64,000 bases of DNA from Rhizobium sp. ZPR4 (GTDB taxonomy: Bacteria > Pseudomonadota > Alphaproteobacteria > Rhizobiales > Rhizobiaceae), in the NCBI RefSeq assembly GCF_040215725.1, contig NZ_CP157969.1:62001-126000 (forward strand), given 5' to 3'. Within the stretch, counting starts at the first letter, position 1. Each line of letters opens with the position of its first letter. Shown here one piece after another: positions 26,655 through 35,385 of this stretch. The notes beneath the pieces are model-generated. The model did not search any database, was not told the origin of the DNA, and worked only from the letters and a program-made list of their open reading frames with translations. Both the position numbers and the translations under genes were made by a program.

Positions 26655-27562
26655 ATTTCGAAGGCATCTACACCCCGGCGATCACGCCCCATGGACCGGA
26701 CGGTCAGATAGACAAGGCTGCCTTCGCAGCCGTGCTGGAATCCCTCGTCGAGGCCAAGGTCCACGGCATCATCATCGGCGGCTCTACGGGCGAATATTAT
26801 GCCCAATCCATGCAGGAACGGCTCGATCTTGCTGCCTATGCCAAGCAGGTCATCGCAAACCGCCTGCCGCTGATCGTTGGTACCGGGGCGACCCGTACGG
26901 AGGACTCGGTCGCTTATGCAACGGCAGCAAAGGAGATCGGCGCGGATGCAATCCTCGTGACGTCGCCGCCCTATGCCCTGCCGACGGAGAAGGAAAATGC
27001 CATTCACGCATTGACGGTCGACCGCGCCGCGGATCTGCCGATCATGCTCTACAACTACCCTGCCCGCATGGGCGTGATGATGGGCGACGAATATTTCTCG
27101 CGTGTCGGCAAGTCCAAGAATGTGCGGGCGATCAAGGAAAGTTCCGGGGAGATGGCAAACGTCCATCTGCTGGCGCGGAAATTTCCTCACATCGCACTGT
27201 CTTGCGGCTGGGATGACCAGGCCCTCGAATTCTTCGCCTGGGGTGCGAAGAGCTGGGTGTGCGCCGGTTCGAACTTTCTGCCGCGCGAACATGTCGCGCT
27301 CTACGAAGCCTGCGTGCTCGAGAAGAATTTCGACAAGGGCCGCGCCATCATGACGGCGATGCTGCCGCTGATGGATTTTCTCGAAACCGGCAAGTTCGTG
27401 CAATCGATCAAACATGGCTGCGAGATCATCGGCCTCAAGGCCGGACCTGTCCGCGCACCGCTGCGCGGAATGACCTCCGAAGAAAAAAGAACCCTCCAGA
27501 CTGTCGTCGCCACCTTGAAGCGCACGGTCGCCCAGATCACGTCGGGAGCCAATCATGCATGA
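26651..27562 (+). CDS. DapA-family (dihydrodipicolinate synthase/N-acetylneuraminate lyase) lyase or deaminase
   Basis: A 303-residue class I aldolase-fold enzyme. The Schiff-base Lys is K162 in AIKESSG, the catalytic Tyr is Y134 in MLYNYPA, and GGSTGEYY replaces the GTTGE substrate loop of true DapA, so another substrate is likely. In hydroxyproline catabolism a member of this family deaminates pyrroline-4-hydroxy-2-carboxylate. The start is a TTG at 26651 overlapping the GntR stop, with GGAG nine bases upstream. Its stop overlaps the following aldehyde dehydrogenase start by eight bases. Confidence 0.85.
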   Translation: MNFEGIYTPAITPHGPDGQIDKAAFAAVLESLVEAKVHGIIIGGSTGEYYAQSMQERLDLAAYAKQVIANRLPLIVGTGATRTEDSVAYATAAKEIGADAILVTSPPYALPTEKENAIHALTVDRAADLPIMLYNYPARMGVMMGDEYFSRVGKSKNVRAIKESSGEMANVHLLARKFPHIALSCGWDDQALEFFAWGAKSWVCAGSNFLPREHVALYEACVLEKNFDKGRAIMTAMLPLMDFLETGKFVQSIKHGCEIIGLKAGPVRAPLRGMTSEEKRTLQTVVATLKRTVAQITSGANHA

Positions 27563-29072
27563 ACCTTTGACCGCAGCCGAATACAAGGCGATTGCCGCTG
27601 GCCTTGATCTGCCGACGAACGCCTTCATCGACGGTTCCTTCCGTCCGGCCAATTCCGGCAAGACGTTCACGACGACCAATCCGGCGACCGGCGAACTCCT
27701 GGCTAACGTTGCCGCCTGTGATGCCAGCGACGTCGACTACGCCGTACTCAAGGCAAGAGAGGCCTTTGAGGATGGCCGCTGGCGTCAGCTATCGCCGGGC
27801 GAGCGCAAGGCAACGCTCATCAAGTTCGCCAGGCTGCTCGAAGAGAACCGTCACGAGTTGGCGGTTATGGAGAGCCTCGATAGCGGCAAGCCGGTTCGCG
27901 AGTGCCAGACCGTCGACGTGCCCGACACCATCCACACCATCCGCTGGCACGCCGAGGCGATCGACAAGCTCTATGACAATACCAATCCTGTTGGCCCGAA
28001 TGCGCTGGCAATGGTGGTGCGCGAGCCGATCGGCGTCGTCGGCTGCGTCCTGCCCTGGAATTTCCCGCTGCTGATGCTTGCCTGGAAGATCGGCCCGGCG
28101 CTGGCTGCTGGTTGCTCCGTCGTCGTCAAGCCCGCGCAGGAGACGACCCTGACGACGCTGCGGGTTGCCGAACTTGCTTATGAAGCCGGTATCCCAGCCG
28201 GTGTCTTCAATGTCGTCACCGGCAGCGGCAGGGATGTCGGCGAACCGCTCGGCCTGCACATGGATGTCGACATGGTGGCCTTTACCGGCTCGACGCCGAC
28301 CGGCCGCCGTTTCCTTCATTATTCCGCCGATTCCAACCTGAAGAAGGTCGTGCTCGAATGCGGCGGCAAGAACCCGGCCGTTGTGCTGGAAGATGCCGAC
28401 GATCTCGATCTCGTCGCCGAGCAGGTCGTCAACGGTGCCTTCTGGAACATGGGCGAAAACTGCAGCGCGAGTTCACGCCTCATCGTCCATGCCAAGATCA
28501 AGGACGAGCTGCTAAAGCGCATCGGCGCCTATATGCGCGAGTGGAAAACGGGCGACCCCCTTGATCCGGAAAACCGCGTCGGCGCACTGGTCAGCAAGAA
28601 CCATTACGAGAAGGTCACATCCTTCCTTGACGACGTCAAAAGCGAGAAGTTGACGATCGCCCATGGTGGCGAAACGCATGGCGGCATTTTCGTCGAGCCG
28701 ACGGTGGTTGACGGCGTCACCGCTGCAAGCCGGCTTTTCAAGGAGGAAATCTTCGGGCCGATCCTGTCGGTGACGACGTTCAACACCCTGGCCGAGGCCG
28801 TCGCTCTTGCCAACGACACCAATTATGGCCTGACGGCGTCGGTCTATACCGGCAGCCTGAAGAATGCGATCCGGCTGTCACGTGACATCCGGGCCGGCCT
28901 CGTCACCGTCAACTGCTTCGGCGAGGGCGACGCGACGACACCGTTCGGCGGCTATAAGGAGTCCGGTTTTGGCGGGCGCGACAAGTCGATCTTCGCCCAT
29001 GACAATTATTGCGAACTGAAGACCATCTGGATCGATATCTCCGATCGCTCGGTGGACGAGACGATCCGATGA
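27555..29072 (+). CDS. aldehyde dehydrogenase (PuuC/betaine-aldehyde type)
   Basis: A 505-residue NAD-dependent aldehyde dehydrogenase. Signatures: LPWNFPLLM, LECGGKNPAVV, catalytic Cys in NMGENCSASSRL and the KEEIFGPILSV motif. The Asn-Met-Gly-Glu-Asn-Cys form is that of gamma-glutamyl-aminobutyraldehyde and betaine-aldehyde-like members. In the local pathway it would oxidise the aldehyde produced by the lyase or deaminase, for example 2-oxoglutarate semialdehyde. It overlaps genes on both sides, so the operon is tightly coupled. Confidence 0.87.
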   Translation: MHEPLTAAEYKAIAAGLDLPTNAFIDGSFRPANSGKTFTTTNPATGELLANVAACDASDVDYAVLKAREAFEDGRWRQLSPGERKATLIKFARLLEENRHELAVMESLDSGKPVRECQTVDVPDTIHTIRWHAEAIDKLYDNTNPVGPNALAMVVREPIGVVGCVLPWNFPLLMLAWKIGPALAAGCSVVVKPAQETTLTTLRVAELAYEAGIPAGVFNVVTGSGRDVGEPLGLHMDVDMVAFTGSTPTGRRFLHYSADSNLKKVVLECGGKNPAVVLEDADDLDLVAEQVVNGAFWNMGENCSASSRLIVHAKIKDELLKRIGAYMREWKTGDPLDPENRVGALVSKNHYEKVTSFLDDVKSEKLTIAHGGETHGGIFVEPTVVDGVTAASRLFKEEIFGPILSVTTFNTLAEAVALANDTNYGLTASVYTGSLKNAIRLSRDIRAGLVTVNCFGEGDATTPFGGYKESGFGGRDKSIFAHDNYCELKTIWIDISDRSVDETIR

Positions 29073-30415
29073 TCACGACGTCCGTCAAGCGTTTGCCGGC
29101 AGAAAACGGCATCTCGGGCTGGGAGGCGATCAGTCGACGTTCGTTCCCGGTCCGGAGCCTGGAAGGCAACGTGACTGCGGACTGGCTGATCATCGGCGCG
29201 GGTTTTGCCGGGCTTTCCACCGCGCGCCGGCTGCTGCAGCTTCGGCCCAACGACAAAATCGTCGTGCTTGATGCGAGCGAGGTCGGCAAGGGCACCTCGG
29301 GCCGCAATTCCGGCTTTATGATCGACGTCCCGCACAACCTTTCATCGAGCGAATATTCGAGCGGCGGTCTGGACGCCACTCGCCTGGAGATGGCTCAGAA
29401 CAGGGCTGCGATCGCTTTCGCGAGAGAAGCCGCGGACGAATACGGCATGTCCCCGGAAACTGTCGACCCGACAGGCAAGATCAATGCGGCGGCAACCGCG
29501 CGCGGAATGAAACTGAATATCAGCTTCGGCCGATCCTTGAAGGGTGCGGGCGAGAAGCACAGCTTTCTCGATGCATCCGAAATGCGCAAGCTTACCGGTT
29601 CCGATTACTACCTGGGCGGCCTTTACACGCCGGGCGCGGTCCTGATCCAGCCCGCCGATTACGTTCGCGAATTTGCGGCAGGGTTGTCGCGCAAAATCGA
29701 CATCTTCGAAAGATCGCCGGTTACCGCCCTGACGCGGGACAAAGGGACATGGACGGCTATCTCCCCTCGCGGCAAGGTCACCGCACCGAAGGTTATCCTC
29801 GGTGTCAACGGTCACATCGACGACTTCGGTCACTTCCGCGGCCGCCTGATGCACATCTTTGCCTACGCCTCGATGACCGCTCCATTCTCAGCCGACGACC
29901 TCGGACGAAAGATTTCGGGACGAGATAGATGGGCGCTGCTTCCGGCCGATGCCATGGGCGCGACGGTGCGAAAGATCACCTCGGGCGGACAATCGCGCAT
30001 CGTCATTCGGACGAAATACACCTACGAGACGACGATCACCGTTTCTGATCGGCGAATGGCCAAAATGGCCGAAGAGCATCGAAATTCGCTCGATGCGCGG
30101 TTTCCGGGACTAAAGGACATTCCCTTCGAACACAGCTGGGCCGGGCGTCTCTGCCTCAGCCGGAACCATGTGCCGGCATTCGGCGCGCTTGACGAAGGGC
30201 TTTATTCGGCATGCTGCGAAAACGGGCTCGGCACCGTCAAGAGCACATTGGCAGGCATGATGGCCGCCGAACTTGCGACCGGCACTGCCTCGGAACAACT
30301 CGAACAATACATGGATCACGCCGCGCCATCCCGGTTGCCACCGGAACCCTTTGCATGGCTCGGCATCAATTCAGTGATCCGTTTGCAGGAATTGCGCGCA
30401 GGCCGCGAGGGATGA
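29069..30415 (+). CDS. FAD-dependent oxidoreductase (DAO family)
   Basis: A 448-residue flavoenzyme. The FAD motif LIIGAGFAGLSTARRLL begins near residue 40, followed by DASEVGKGTSGRNSGF and a C-terminal CCENGLGTVKSTLAG. It starts at the ATG overlapping the aldehyde dehydrogenase stop (ATGA). A D-amino-acid or D-hydroxyproline dehydrogenase role would fit the racemase-family gene downstream, but the GTSGRNSGF segment also resembles gamma-glutamylputrescine oxidases. Its stop codon forms the loop of a hairpin at 30405-30423. Confidence 0.84.
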   Translation: MITTSVKRLPAENGISGWEAISRRSFPVRSLEGNVTADWLIIGAGFAGLSTARRLLQLRPNDKIVVLDASEVGKGTSGRNSGFMIDVPHNLSSSEYSSGGLDATRLEMAQNRAAIAFAREAADEYGMSPETVDPTGKINAAATARGMKLNISFGRSLKGAGEKHSFLDASEMRKLTGSDYYLGGLYTPGAVLIQPADYVREFAAGLSRKIDIFERSPVTALTRDKGTWTAISPRGKVTAPKVILGVNGHIDDFGHFRGRLMHIFAYASMTAPFSADDLGRKISGRDRWALLPADAMGATVRKITSGGQSRIVIRTKYTYETTITVSDRRMAKMAEEHRNSLDARFPGLKDIPFEHSWAGRLCLSRNHVPAFGALDEGLYSACCENGLGTVKSTLAGMMAAELATGTASEQLEQYMDHAAPSRLPPEPFAWLGINSVIRLQELRAGREG

Positions 30416-30423
30416 TCCCTCGC
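30405..30423 (+). terminator. hairpin whose loop is the TGA stop codon
   Basis: GCGAGGGA-TGA-TCCCTCGC: a perfect eight-base stem whose three-base loop is the stop codon of the FAD oxidoreductase gene. No T-run follows. It may reduce read-through into the transporter genes or protect the upstream message. Confidence 0.5.
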
Positions 30424-30493
30424 CGCGCAATGTGAAGACTGCGCCTATCGCAGGTCTTCAACAATATGGGAACGAAAACTAGGAGCAAGAAAA

Positions 30494-31345
30494 ATGAAGA
30501 CTTTGTGGAAAGCGCTCTGCGCGGCCGCGATGGTCGGAATGACCGCATTCTCCGCCCATGCGGAAGAGAAGAGCATCACCGTGGGAACGATGTCGTGGGA
30601 AGACCTGACACCGATCACCGGGATTACCAAAAAGGTGCTGGAAGATGCCGGCTACACCGTGAAGGTCGTGCCGTTCTCCGAATGGGGCATCGCCTATGCA
30701 GCACTCAGCAAGGGTGACATCCAGATCCTTGCCTCTCAGACCGATTACGTCGCACAGGACTATTGGGACAAGAACAAGAAGCGCCTCGAAAAGATCTCGC
30801 CCGTTTCGCACGGCCTGTTCCAAGGCGTCGCAGTCCCGAAATACGTGCCGATCGACTCCATGGACCAGCTGAACGCCAACGCCGACAAGTTCGGCGGCAA
30901 GATCGTCGGCATCGAGCCGGGTTCGGGCCTGATGCGCGATACTGCCAACGCCGTTAAAGGCTATGATCTGAAACTGCAGCTCGTCGAAGGCAGCACCGCA
31001 GCCATGACCGCGGCCCTCAAGTCGGCCGTTGACCGCAAGGAATGGATTGCCGTCACGATCTGGGAGCCGTCCTGGATGATGCAGAAATACGACGTGAAAT
31101 TCCTGAAGGACCCCAAGGGCATCTTCCCGCCGCCACAGAGCTATTACTGGATCGGCAAGAAGGGCTTCTCCGCCGACTATCCGCACGCTCGCGAGGTCAT
31201 TGCCAGCGTCTATGTGCCGCTTGCCGATATCACCGCGATCAACAGCGCCGTGAATGACGGCAAGACAATGGACGAGGCCATCAAGGACTGGACCACCAGC
31301 CATGCCGATCTCCTGAAGCGGTGGGAGAATATCAAGGGCGAATGA
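30494..31345 (+). CDS. glycine betaine/proline-type ABC substrate-binding protein (ProX/OpuAC family)
   Basis: A 283-residue periplasmic binding protein with a Sec signal peptide cleaved after about residue 23 (FSAHA-EEK). The OpuAC fold is seen from ITVGTMSWEDLTPITG and the aromatic-rich TIWEPSWMMQKYDVK near residues 185-200. Such Trp/Tyr residues form the box that holds quaternary ammonium groups in betaine-binding proteins. It opens a ProX-ProV-ProW-ProW set. Likely ligands are betaines, proline or hydroxyproline derivatives. Confidence 0.88.
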   Translation: MKTLWKALCAAAMVGMTAFSAHAEEKSITVGTMSWEDLTPITGITKKVLEDAGYTVKVVPFSEWGIAYAALSKGDIQILASQTDYVAQDYWDKNKKRLEKISPVSHGLFQGVAVPKYVPIDSMDQLNANADKFGGKIVGIEPGSGLMRDTANAVKGYDLKLQLVEGSTAAMTAALKSAVDRKEWIAVTIWEPSWMMQKYDVKFLKDPKGIFPPPQSYYWIGKKGFSADYPHAREVIASVYVPLADITAINSAVNDGKTMDEAIKDWTTSHADLLKRWENIKGE

Positions 31346-31353
31346 TGTCGACA

Positions 31354-31378
31354 GCGGGCCGCCATCGGGGCGGCCCGC
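31354..31378 (+). terminator. GC-rich hairpin after the ProX-like gene
   Basis: GCGGGCCGCC-ATCGG-GGCGGCCCGC: a perfect ten-base stem nine bases after the binding-protein stop and 55 bases before the ATPase start. It probably protects or attenuates the message so that binding protein is made in excess. Confidence 0.65.
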
Positions 31379-31432
31379 ATCCCTCAACGAAGACGAACAG
31401 GCCGGCAATGGACTGGCCGCGTGGGGAATACA

Positions 31433-32524
31433 ATGAACACTGTCATGGATAACACCGGTGAAGTCCTGGTCGATTGCCAGAACGTCTGGAAGATTTTCGG
31501 TGCGCGTGCGACCGCCGCTGTGAAGGCCGTTTCCGAGCGTGGCCTCTCCAAGAAGCAGGTGCTTCAGGAATTCAACTGTGTCGTCGGTGTCTCCGATGCC
31601 CACCTTCAGGTCCGTCGCGGCGAGATCTTCTGCATCATGGGCCTCTCGGGAAGCGGAAAATCCACCCTGGTCCGCCTTCTCAACCGTCTTATCGAACCGA
31701 GTCTCGGCAGGATCACGATCAAGGGCAAGGAAATTGCCAGGCTGAACGCGGCCGAACTGCGCGATATGCGCGCCCGCAATATCGGCATGGTGTTCCAGAG
31801 TGTGGCGTTGCTTCCAAATCGCACCGTTCTTGAGAATGCGGCCTTCGGATTGGAAGTCCGCGGCGTGTCAAAGGATGAGCGCAACAAGACGGCCCGAGCT
31901 GCGCTCGATAAGGTCGGCCTCTCCGACTGGACATCGCGATACCCGTCTGAACTGTCGGGTGGGATGCAGCAGCGCGTCGGCCTGGCCCGTGCCTTGGCGG
32001 CCGATCCCGAGATCATCCTCATGGACGAGCCGTTCAGCGCGCTTGATCCCCTTATTCGCCGCCAGTTGCAGGATGAGTTTCGGGAGTTGACGAAGTCGCT
32101 CGGCAAGTCCGCGGTCTTCATCACGCACGATCTCGAAGAGGCCATTCGCATCGGCGACCGCATCGCCATCATGAAGGACGGCGTCATCGTTCAGGTGGGA
32201 ACCGCGGAAGAGATCGTAACGAAACCTGCCGACGACTACGTCGCCGACTTCGTTGCGGGCATATCAAGGATTCATCTCGTCAAGGCCCATTCGGTCATGC
32301 AGTCGATCGCGGAATACAGGAGCCTGCAGCCGCAGCATGATGTGGATGCGCTCCTGAAGACCTCTCCTGAGGCGGATATCGGCGAACTCATAGACCTTAC
32401 GATGAAGTCGGATCGCGATGCTGTGGCAGTGGTCGACAATGGTTCCATTGTCGGTGTCGTCACCACGCGGGGGCTGCTTCGCGGCGTTGCCGGATCCCCG
32501 GCGCAACAGCAAATGCCGGCGTAG
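31433..32524 (+). CDS. betaine-type ABC transporter ATPase with CBS-like C-terminus (ProV family)
   Basis: A 363-residue ATPase. The ProV-type N-terminal extension (WKIFGARATAAV) precedes Walker A GLSGSGKST near residue 70, signature LSGGMQQR and Walker B ILMDEPFSALD. About 90 C-terminal residues after LVKAHSV resemble the CBS region of ProV/OpuAA, where it senses ionic strength. The ATG at 31433 has GGGGAA seven bases upstream. The next gene begins 14 bases downstream. Confidence 0.9.
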   Translation: MNTVMDNTGEVLVDCQNVWKIFGARATAAVKAVSERGLSKKQVLQEFNCVVGVSDAHLQVRRGEIFCIMGLSGSGKSTLVRLLNRLIEPSLGRITIKGKEIARLNAAELRDMRARNIGMVFQSVALLPNRTVLENAAFGLEVRGVSKDERNKTARAALDKVGLSDWTSRYPSELSGGMQQRVGLARALAADPEIILMDEPFSALDPLIRRQLQDEFRELTKSLGKSAVFITHDLEEAIRIGDRIAIMKDGVIVQVGTAEEIVTKPADDYVADFVAGISRIHLVKAHSVMQSIAEYRSLQPQHDVDALLKTSPEADIGELIDLTMKSDRDAVAVVDNGSIVGVVTTRGLLRGVAGSPAQQQMPA

Positions 32525-32538
32525 AAGGACGTACGAAA

Positions 32539-33387
32539 ATGGACATCTCGGTCATTGCGGATACCTTCGATGCCTGGACCGATGACGCGCTGGGCTGGAT
32601 CAGCGACAACGGCGACTGGCTGTTCACTCCCTTGAGGGCCATCCTCGAAGGAACCTATAATGGCGTCCTTTGGCTGCTTCATTTGGCGCCCTTCTACGTC
32701 AGCGTGGTCATTGTCGCGCTTCTCGCATGGCGCCTGATCGGCGCTTTGTCCGCCATACTGGCGGGACTGGGCCTGTTCTTCTGCGCAGTCATGGGATTGT
32801 GGAGCGAAACCATGAGCACGCTTGCGCTTGTCACCACTGCGACCATACTCGCACTTGCCATCGGAATTCCGATCGGCATCGCTGCCGGCTTCATGCGGTG
32901 GTTCGACAGGGCTCTAGAGCCGGTCCTCGACCTCATTCAGACATTGCCACCGTATATCTACCTTCTTCCGGCGATTGCCCTTCTTGGCTTCGGCCCCGCG
33001 ACTGCGCTCGTTGCGACCTTCATCGTGGCGATGCCGCCCGCCATCCGGTTGACCTCGCTTGGCATTCGCATGACGCCGCCAGCCTTTATAGAATTGGGAC
33101 AGGCAAGCGGCCTGACGCCATGGCAAATGTTCACGAAGATCAGGCTGCCCTTCGCAATCCCAAGTGTCCTGGCGGGCATCAACCAGAGCCTGATGATGGC
33201 ATTCGGCATGGTCGTGATCGCAGGCATCGTCGGCTCCGGCGGCCTCGGCGAAACAATTTACAGCGCTGTGCGCACGCTCGACATGGCCACATCCATCAAC
33301 GCTGCAATCGCGATCGTCATCTTGACGATGGTACTCGACAGATTGACGCAGAGCGCGGCCAGCCGCGCCAAGGCAGGTGTAAGATGA
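32539..33387 (+). CDS. betaine-type ABC transporter permease 1 (ProW family)
   Basis: A 282-residue inner-membrane permease. It has an N-terminal amphipathic region, about five or six membrane segments, and the loop ELGQASGLTPWQMFTKIRLP that contacts the ATPase. The end overlaps the second permease by four bases. Enteric systems use one ProW as a homodimer; here two different permeases are adjacent. Confidence 0.88.
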   Translation: MDISVIADTFDAWTDDALGWISDNGDWLFTPLRAILEGTYNGVLWLLHLAPFYVSVVIVALLAWRLIGALSAILAGLGLFFCAVMGLWSETMSTLALVTTATILALAIGIPIGIAAGFMRWFDRALEPVLDLIQTLPPYIYLLPAIALLGFGPATALVATFIVAMPPAIRLTSLGIRMTPPAFIELGQASGLTPWQMFTKIRLPFAIPSVLAGINQSLMMAFGMVVIAGIVGSGGLGETIYSAVRTLDMATSINAAIAIVILTMVLDRLTQSAASRAKAGVR

Positions 33388-34241
33388 ACCTCGATCTTCT
33401 CCGGTTTTCGCCAGGTACCTATCTTGCTCCCGTCGTCGATTGGCTGAACACCAACTTTCATCCCGTGTTCGAAGGCATCACCAAACTTATCGAAGCGGTG
33501 CTTGGCGGCATCGAAGCGGCGCTTCTTTACCCACCGCCTTATGCGGTGATTGCCATAGCCGTGCTTTTCGCAGCCTTTGTCATCAACATCAGAGTTGCAA
33601 TAGTGACTGCCGTTGCGCTCACCTTCTGCCTGTTCACCGGCTTCTGGGCTGCATCCATGCAGACACTGGCTCTGGTAACAGTTGCAGTCGCCATCTCCGT
33701 CTCGATTGCCTTCCCGCTTGGCATTCTTGCATCGCGTTATAAGACCTTCGAGAAGGTTGTAAGGCCATTGCTCGATATCATGCAGACCGTTCCGCCCTGG
33801 GTTTATCTGATCCCGGCTGTCATGATCTTCAGCCTCGGCCGTGTGCCGGCGATCATCGCGACGATCGTCTATGGCGTACCACCGATGCTGCGTCTGACGA
33901 CGCTGGCATTCAACCAGGTGCCGACGGACCTTCTCGAGCTCGGACAAGCCACGGGCGCGCCGCCGCGCTCGATCCTCTTCAAGATCGAGATTCCCTCCGC
34001 AATGCCGACCCTGCTTGTCGGCCTTAACCAGTGCATTCTTCTGTCGCTGGCCATGGTCGTTCTTGCCGGGCTCGTTGGAGCCGGCGGGCTTGGAGCCGAG
34101 GTGACGCGGGGCCTGACCCGGATGGAAATGGGGCTTGGGCTGCGGGCGGGTCTTGCGATCGTCGCCATCGCTATCCTGCTCGACAGACTGTCAAAGGGCG
34201 CTTTGCAGGATCGCGCCCGGTCATCGGCAAAGCACGGCTAG
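33384..34241 (+). CDS. betaine-type ABC transporter permease 2 (ProW family paralogue)
   Basis: A 285-residue paralogue of the preceding permease with the matching loop ELGQATGAPPRSILFKIEIP and similar membrane segments, but clearly diverged in its N-terminus. The start is the ATG at 33384 overlapping the previous stop; the frame is open earlier only as a shadow. Its TAG stop forms the first bases of a RIME-like element. The two permeases probably form a heterodimer. Confidence 0.88.
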   Translation: MNLDLLRFSPGTYLAPVVDWLNTNFHPVFEGITKLIEAVLGGIEAALLYPPPYAVIAIAVLFAAFVINIRVAIVTAVALTFCLFTGFWAASMQTLALVTVAVAISVSIAFPLGILASRYKTFEKVVRPLLDIMQTVPPWVYLIPAVMIFSLGRVPAIIATIVYGVPPMLRLTTLAFNQVPTDLLELGQATGAPPRSILFKIEIPSAMPTLLVGLNQCILLSLAMVVLAGLVGAGGLGAEVTRGLTRMEMGLGLRAGLAIVAIAILLDRLSKGALQDRARSSAKHG

Positions 34242-34343
34242 AACGGTTCAGCTTTTCACGGAATCTCTGAACCGCTCCAGCTTCCTGTTTTCACGCAATT
34301 CCGGACGGAAAGCGGCTCACGCACTTTTCCTGAAATTGCTCTA
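34238..34343. repeat. RIME-like element, full 106-base copy 2 of 3
   Basis: Two adjacent palindromes. The first (about 34240-34278) pairs AACGGTTCAG with CTGAACCGCT; the second holds TTCCGGACGGAAAGCGG and ends in GCTCTA. It begins CTAG, which supplies the TAG stop of the permease, and has the same length as copy 3. RIME1 elements of rhizobia are described as about 108 bases with two large palindromes. It lies between the transporter and the racemase-family gene. Confidence 0.8.
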
Positions 34344-34360
34344 AGCGGAAAGATCATCGC

Positions 34361-35359
34361 ATGCGCCACAGTTTCTTCTGCATCGATTCCCACACCTGCG
34401 GCAATCCCGTACGGCTTGTCGCAGGTGGCGGCCCCTTGCTCCCACATCTTCCGATCGCCGAGCGGCGTGAAATTTTCGTCCGCGATCATGACTGGATCCG
34501 CAAGGCTTTGATGTTCGAACCGCGTGGACATGACATCATGTCCGGCGCCATCATCTATCCCGCCTATCGTGAAGACTGCGATTTTGCCGTGATCTTCATC
34601 GAAGTCAGCGGATGCCTGCCCATGTGCGGAGCCGGAACGATCGGTCTGGTGACGGCGGCGATCGAAGAGGGCCTCGTCACGCCACGCATTCCCGGCAAGC
34701 TCTCCATCGAGACGCCAGCGGGCCGCGTGGATATCGACTATGACAAGCCCGGCGAATTCGTCGAGGCGGTCCGCATGTTCAATGTCGCAAGCTACCTGCA
34801 TGCGGCTGATGTCGAAGTCGATGTGCCGGGGTTCGGCGCACTGACGATCGACGTCGCCTATGGCGGCAACTATTATGCTGTCGTCGAACCGCAGAGGAAC
34901 TGGCCTGGATTGGATGGCATGTCGAGTGATGACATTGTCGACATCAGCAGGAAGTTGCGCGATGCTCTCGAGCGGATCTGCAATCCGGTTCATCCCGAGG
35001 ATGAAAGGATAAGAGGTGTCCACCACGCCTTATGGTGCGACGCGCCGACGAGCGACAAAGCCGATGGGCGGGGTGCGGTTTTCTATGGCGACAAGGCGAT
35101 AGATCGCTCCCCGGGCGGTACCGGCACCTCCGCACGCCTTGCGCAATTGCATGGCAAGGGTCGGCTGAAGGTTGGCGACACCTTTCGCCAGGAGAGCCTG
35201 ATCGGCACGATATTCGAAGGATGTATCGAGTCGGAGGTTGAAGTCGGAAATTTCAGGGGTATCAGGCCGAGTGTCGGGGGCTGGGCACGTATCATCGGCC
35301 ACAACACGATCTTCGTCGACGATCGAGATCCTTTGGCCTATGGTTTCCAGATCAAATAG
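34361..35359 (+). CDS. proline racemase / hydroxyproline epimerase family protein, second catalytic Cys replaced by Gly
   Basis: A 332-residue member of the proline racemase fold. The first catalytic Cys is C89 in MCGAGTIG. The second motif, normally S-P-C-G-T-G-T-S-A in 4-hydroxyproline 2-epimerases and proline racemases, reads SPGGTGTSA with Gly252 (codon GGC at 35114). Trans-3-hydroxyproline dehydratases have Thr at this site. Two-base racemisation therefore looks impaired, and the protein may be a dehydratase, another eliminase, or inactive. It lies 120 bases after the transporter, separated by a RIME-like element, and 26 bases before the AraC regulator. Confidence 0.85.
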   Translation: MRHSFFCIDSHTCGNPVRLVAGGGPLLPHLPIAERREIFVRDHDWIRKALMFEPRGHDIMSGAIIYPAYREDCDFAVIFIEVSGCLPMCGAGTIGLVTAAIEEGLVTPRIPGKLSIETPAGRVDIDYDKPGEFVEAVRMFNVASYLHAADVEVDVPGFGALTIDVAYGGNYYAVVEPQRNWPGLDGMSSDDIVDISRKLRDALERICNPVHPEDERIRGVHHALWCDAPTSDKADGRGAVFYGDKAIDRSPGGTGTSARLAQLHGKGRLKVGDTFRQESLIGTIFEGCIESEVEVGNFRGIRPSVGGWARIIGHNTIFVDDRDPLAYGFQIK

Positions 35360-35385
35360 AAAAGGTCGCTCCCGCGAGGCGTTGC

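Noticed and set aside
26480..27679. 399-residue open frame antisense to the DapA-like gene
   Set aside because: It covers parts of three real genes and lacks recognisable domains.
30479..31603. 374-residue open frame antisense to the ProX-like gene
   Set aside because: It spans an intergenic hairpin and two real genes, with no motif.
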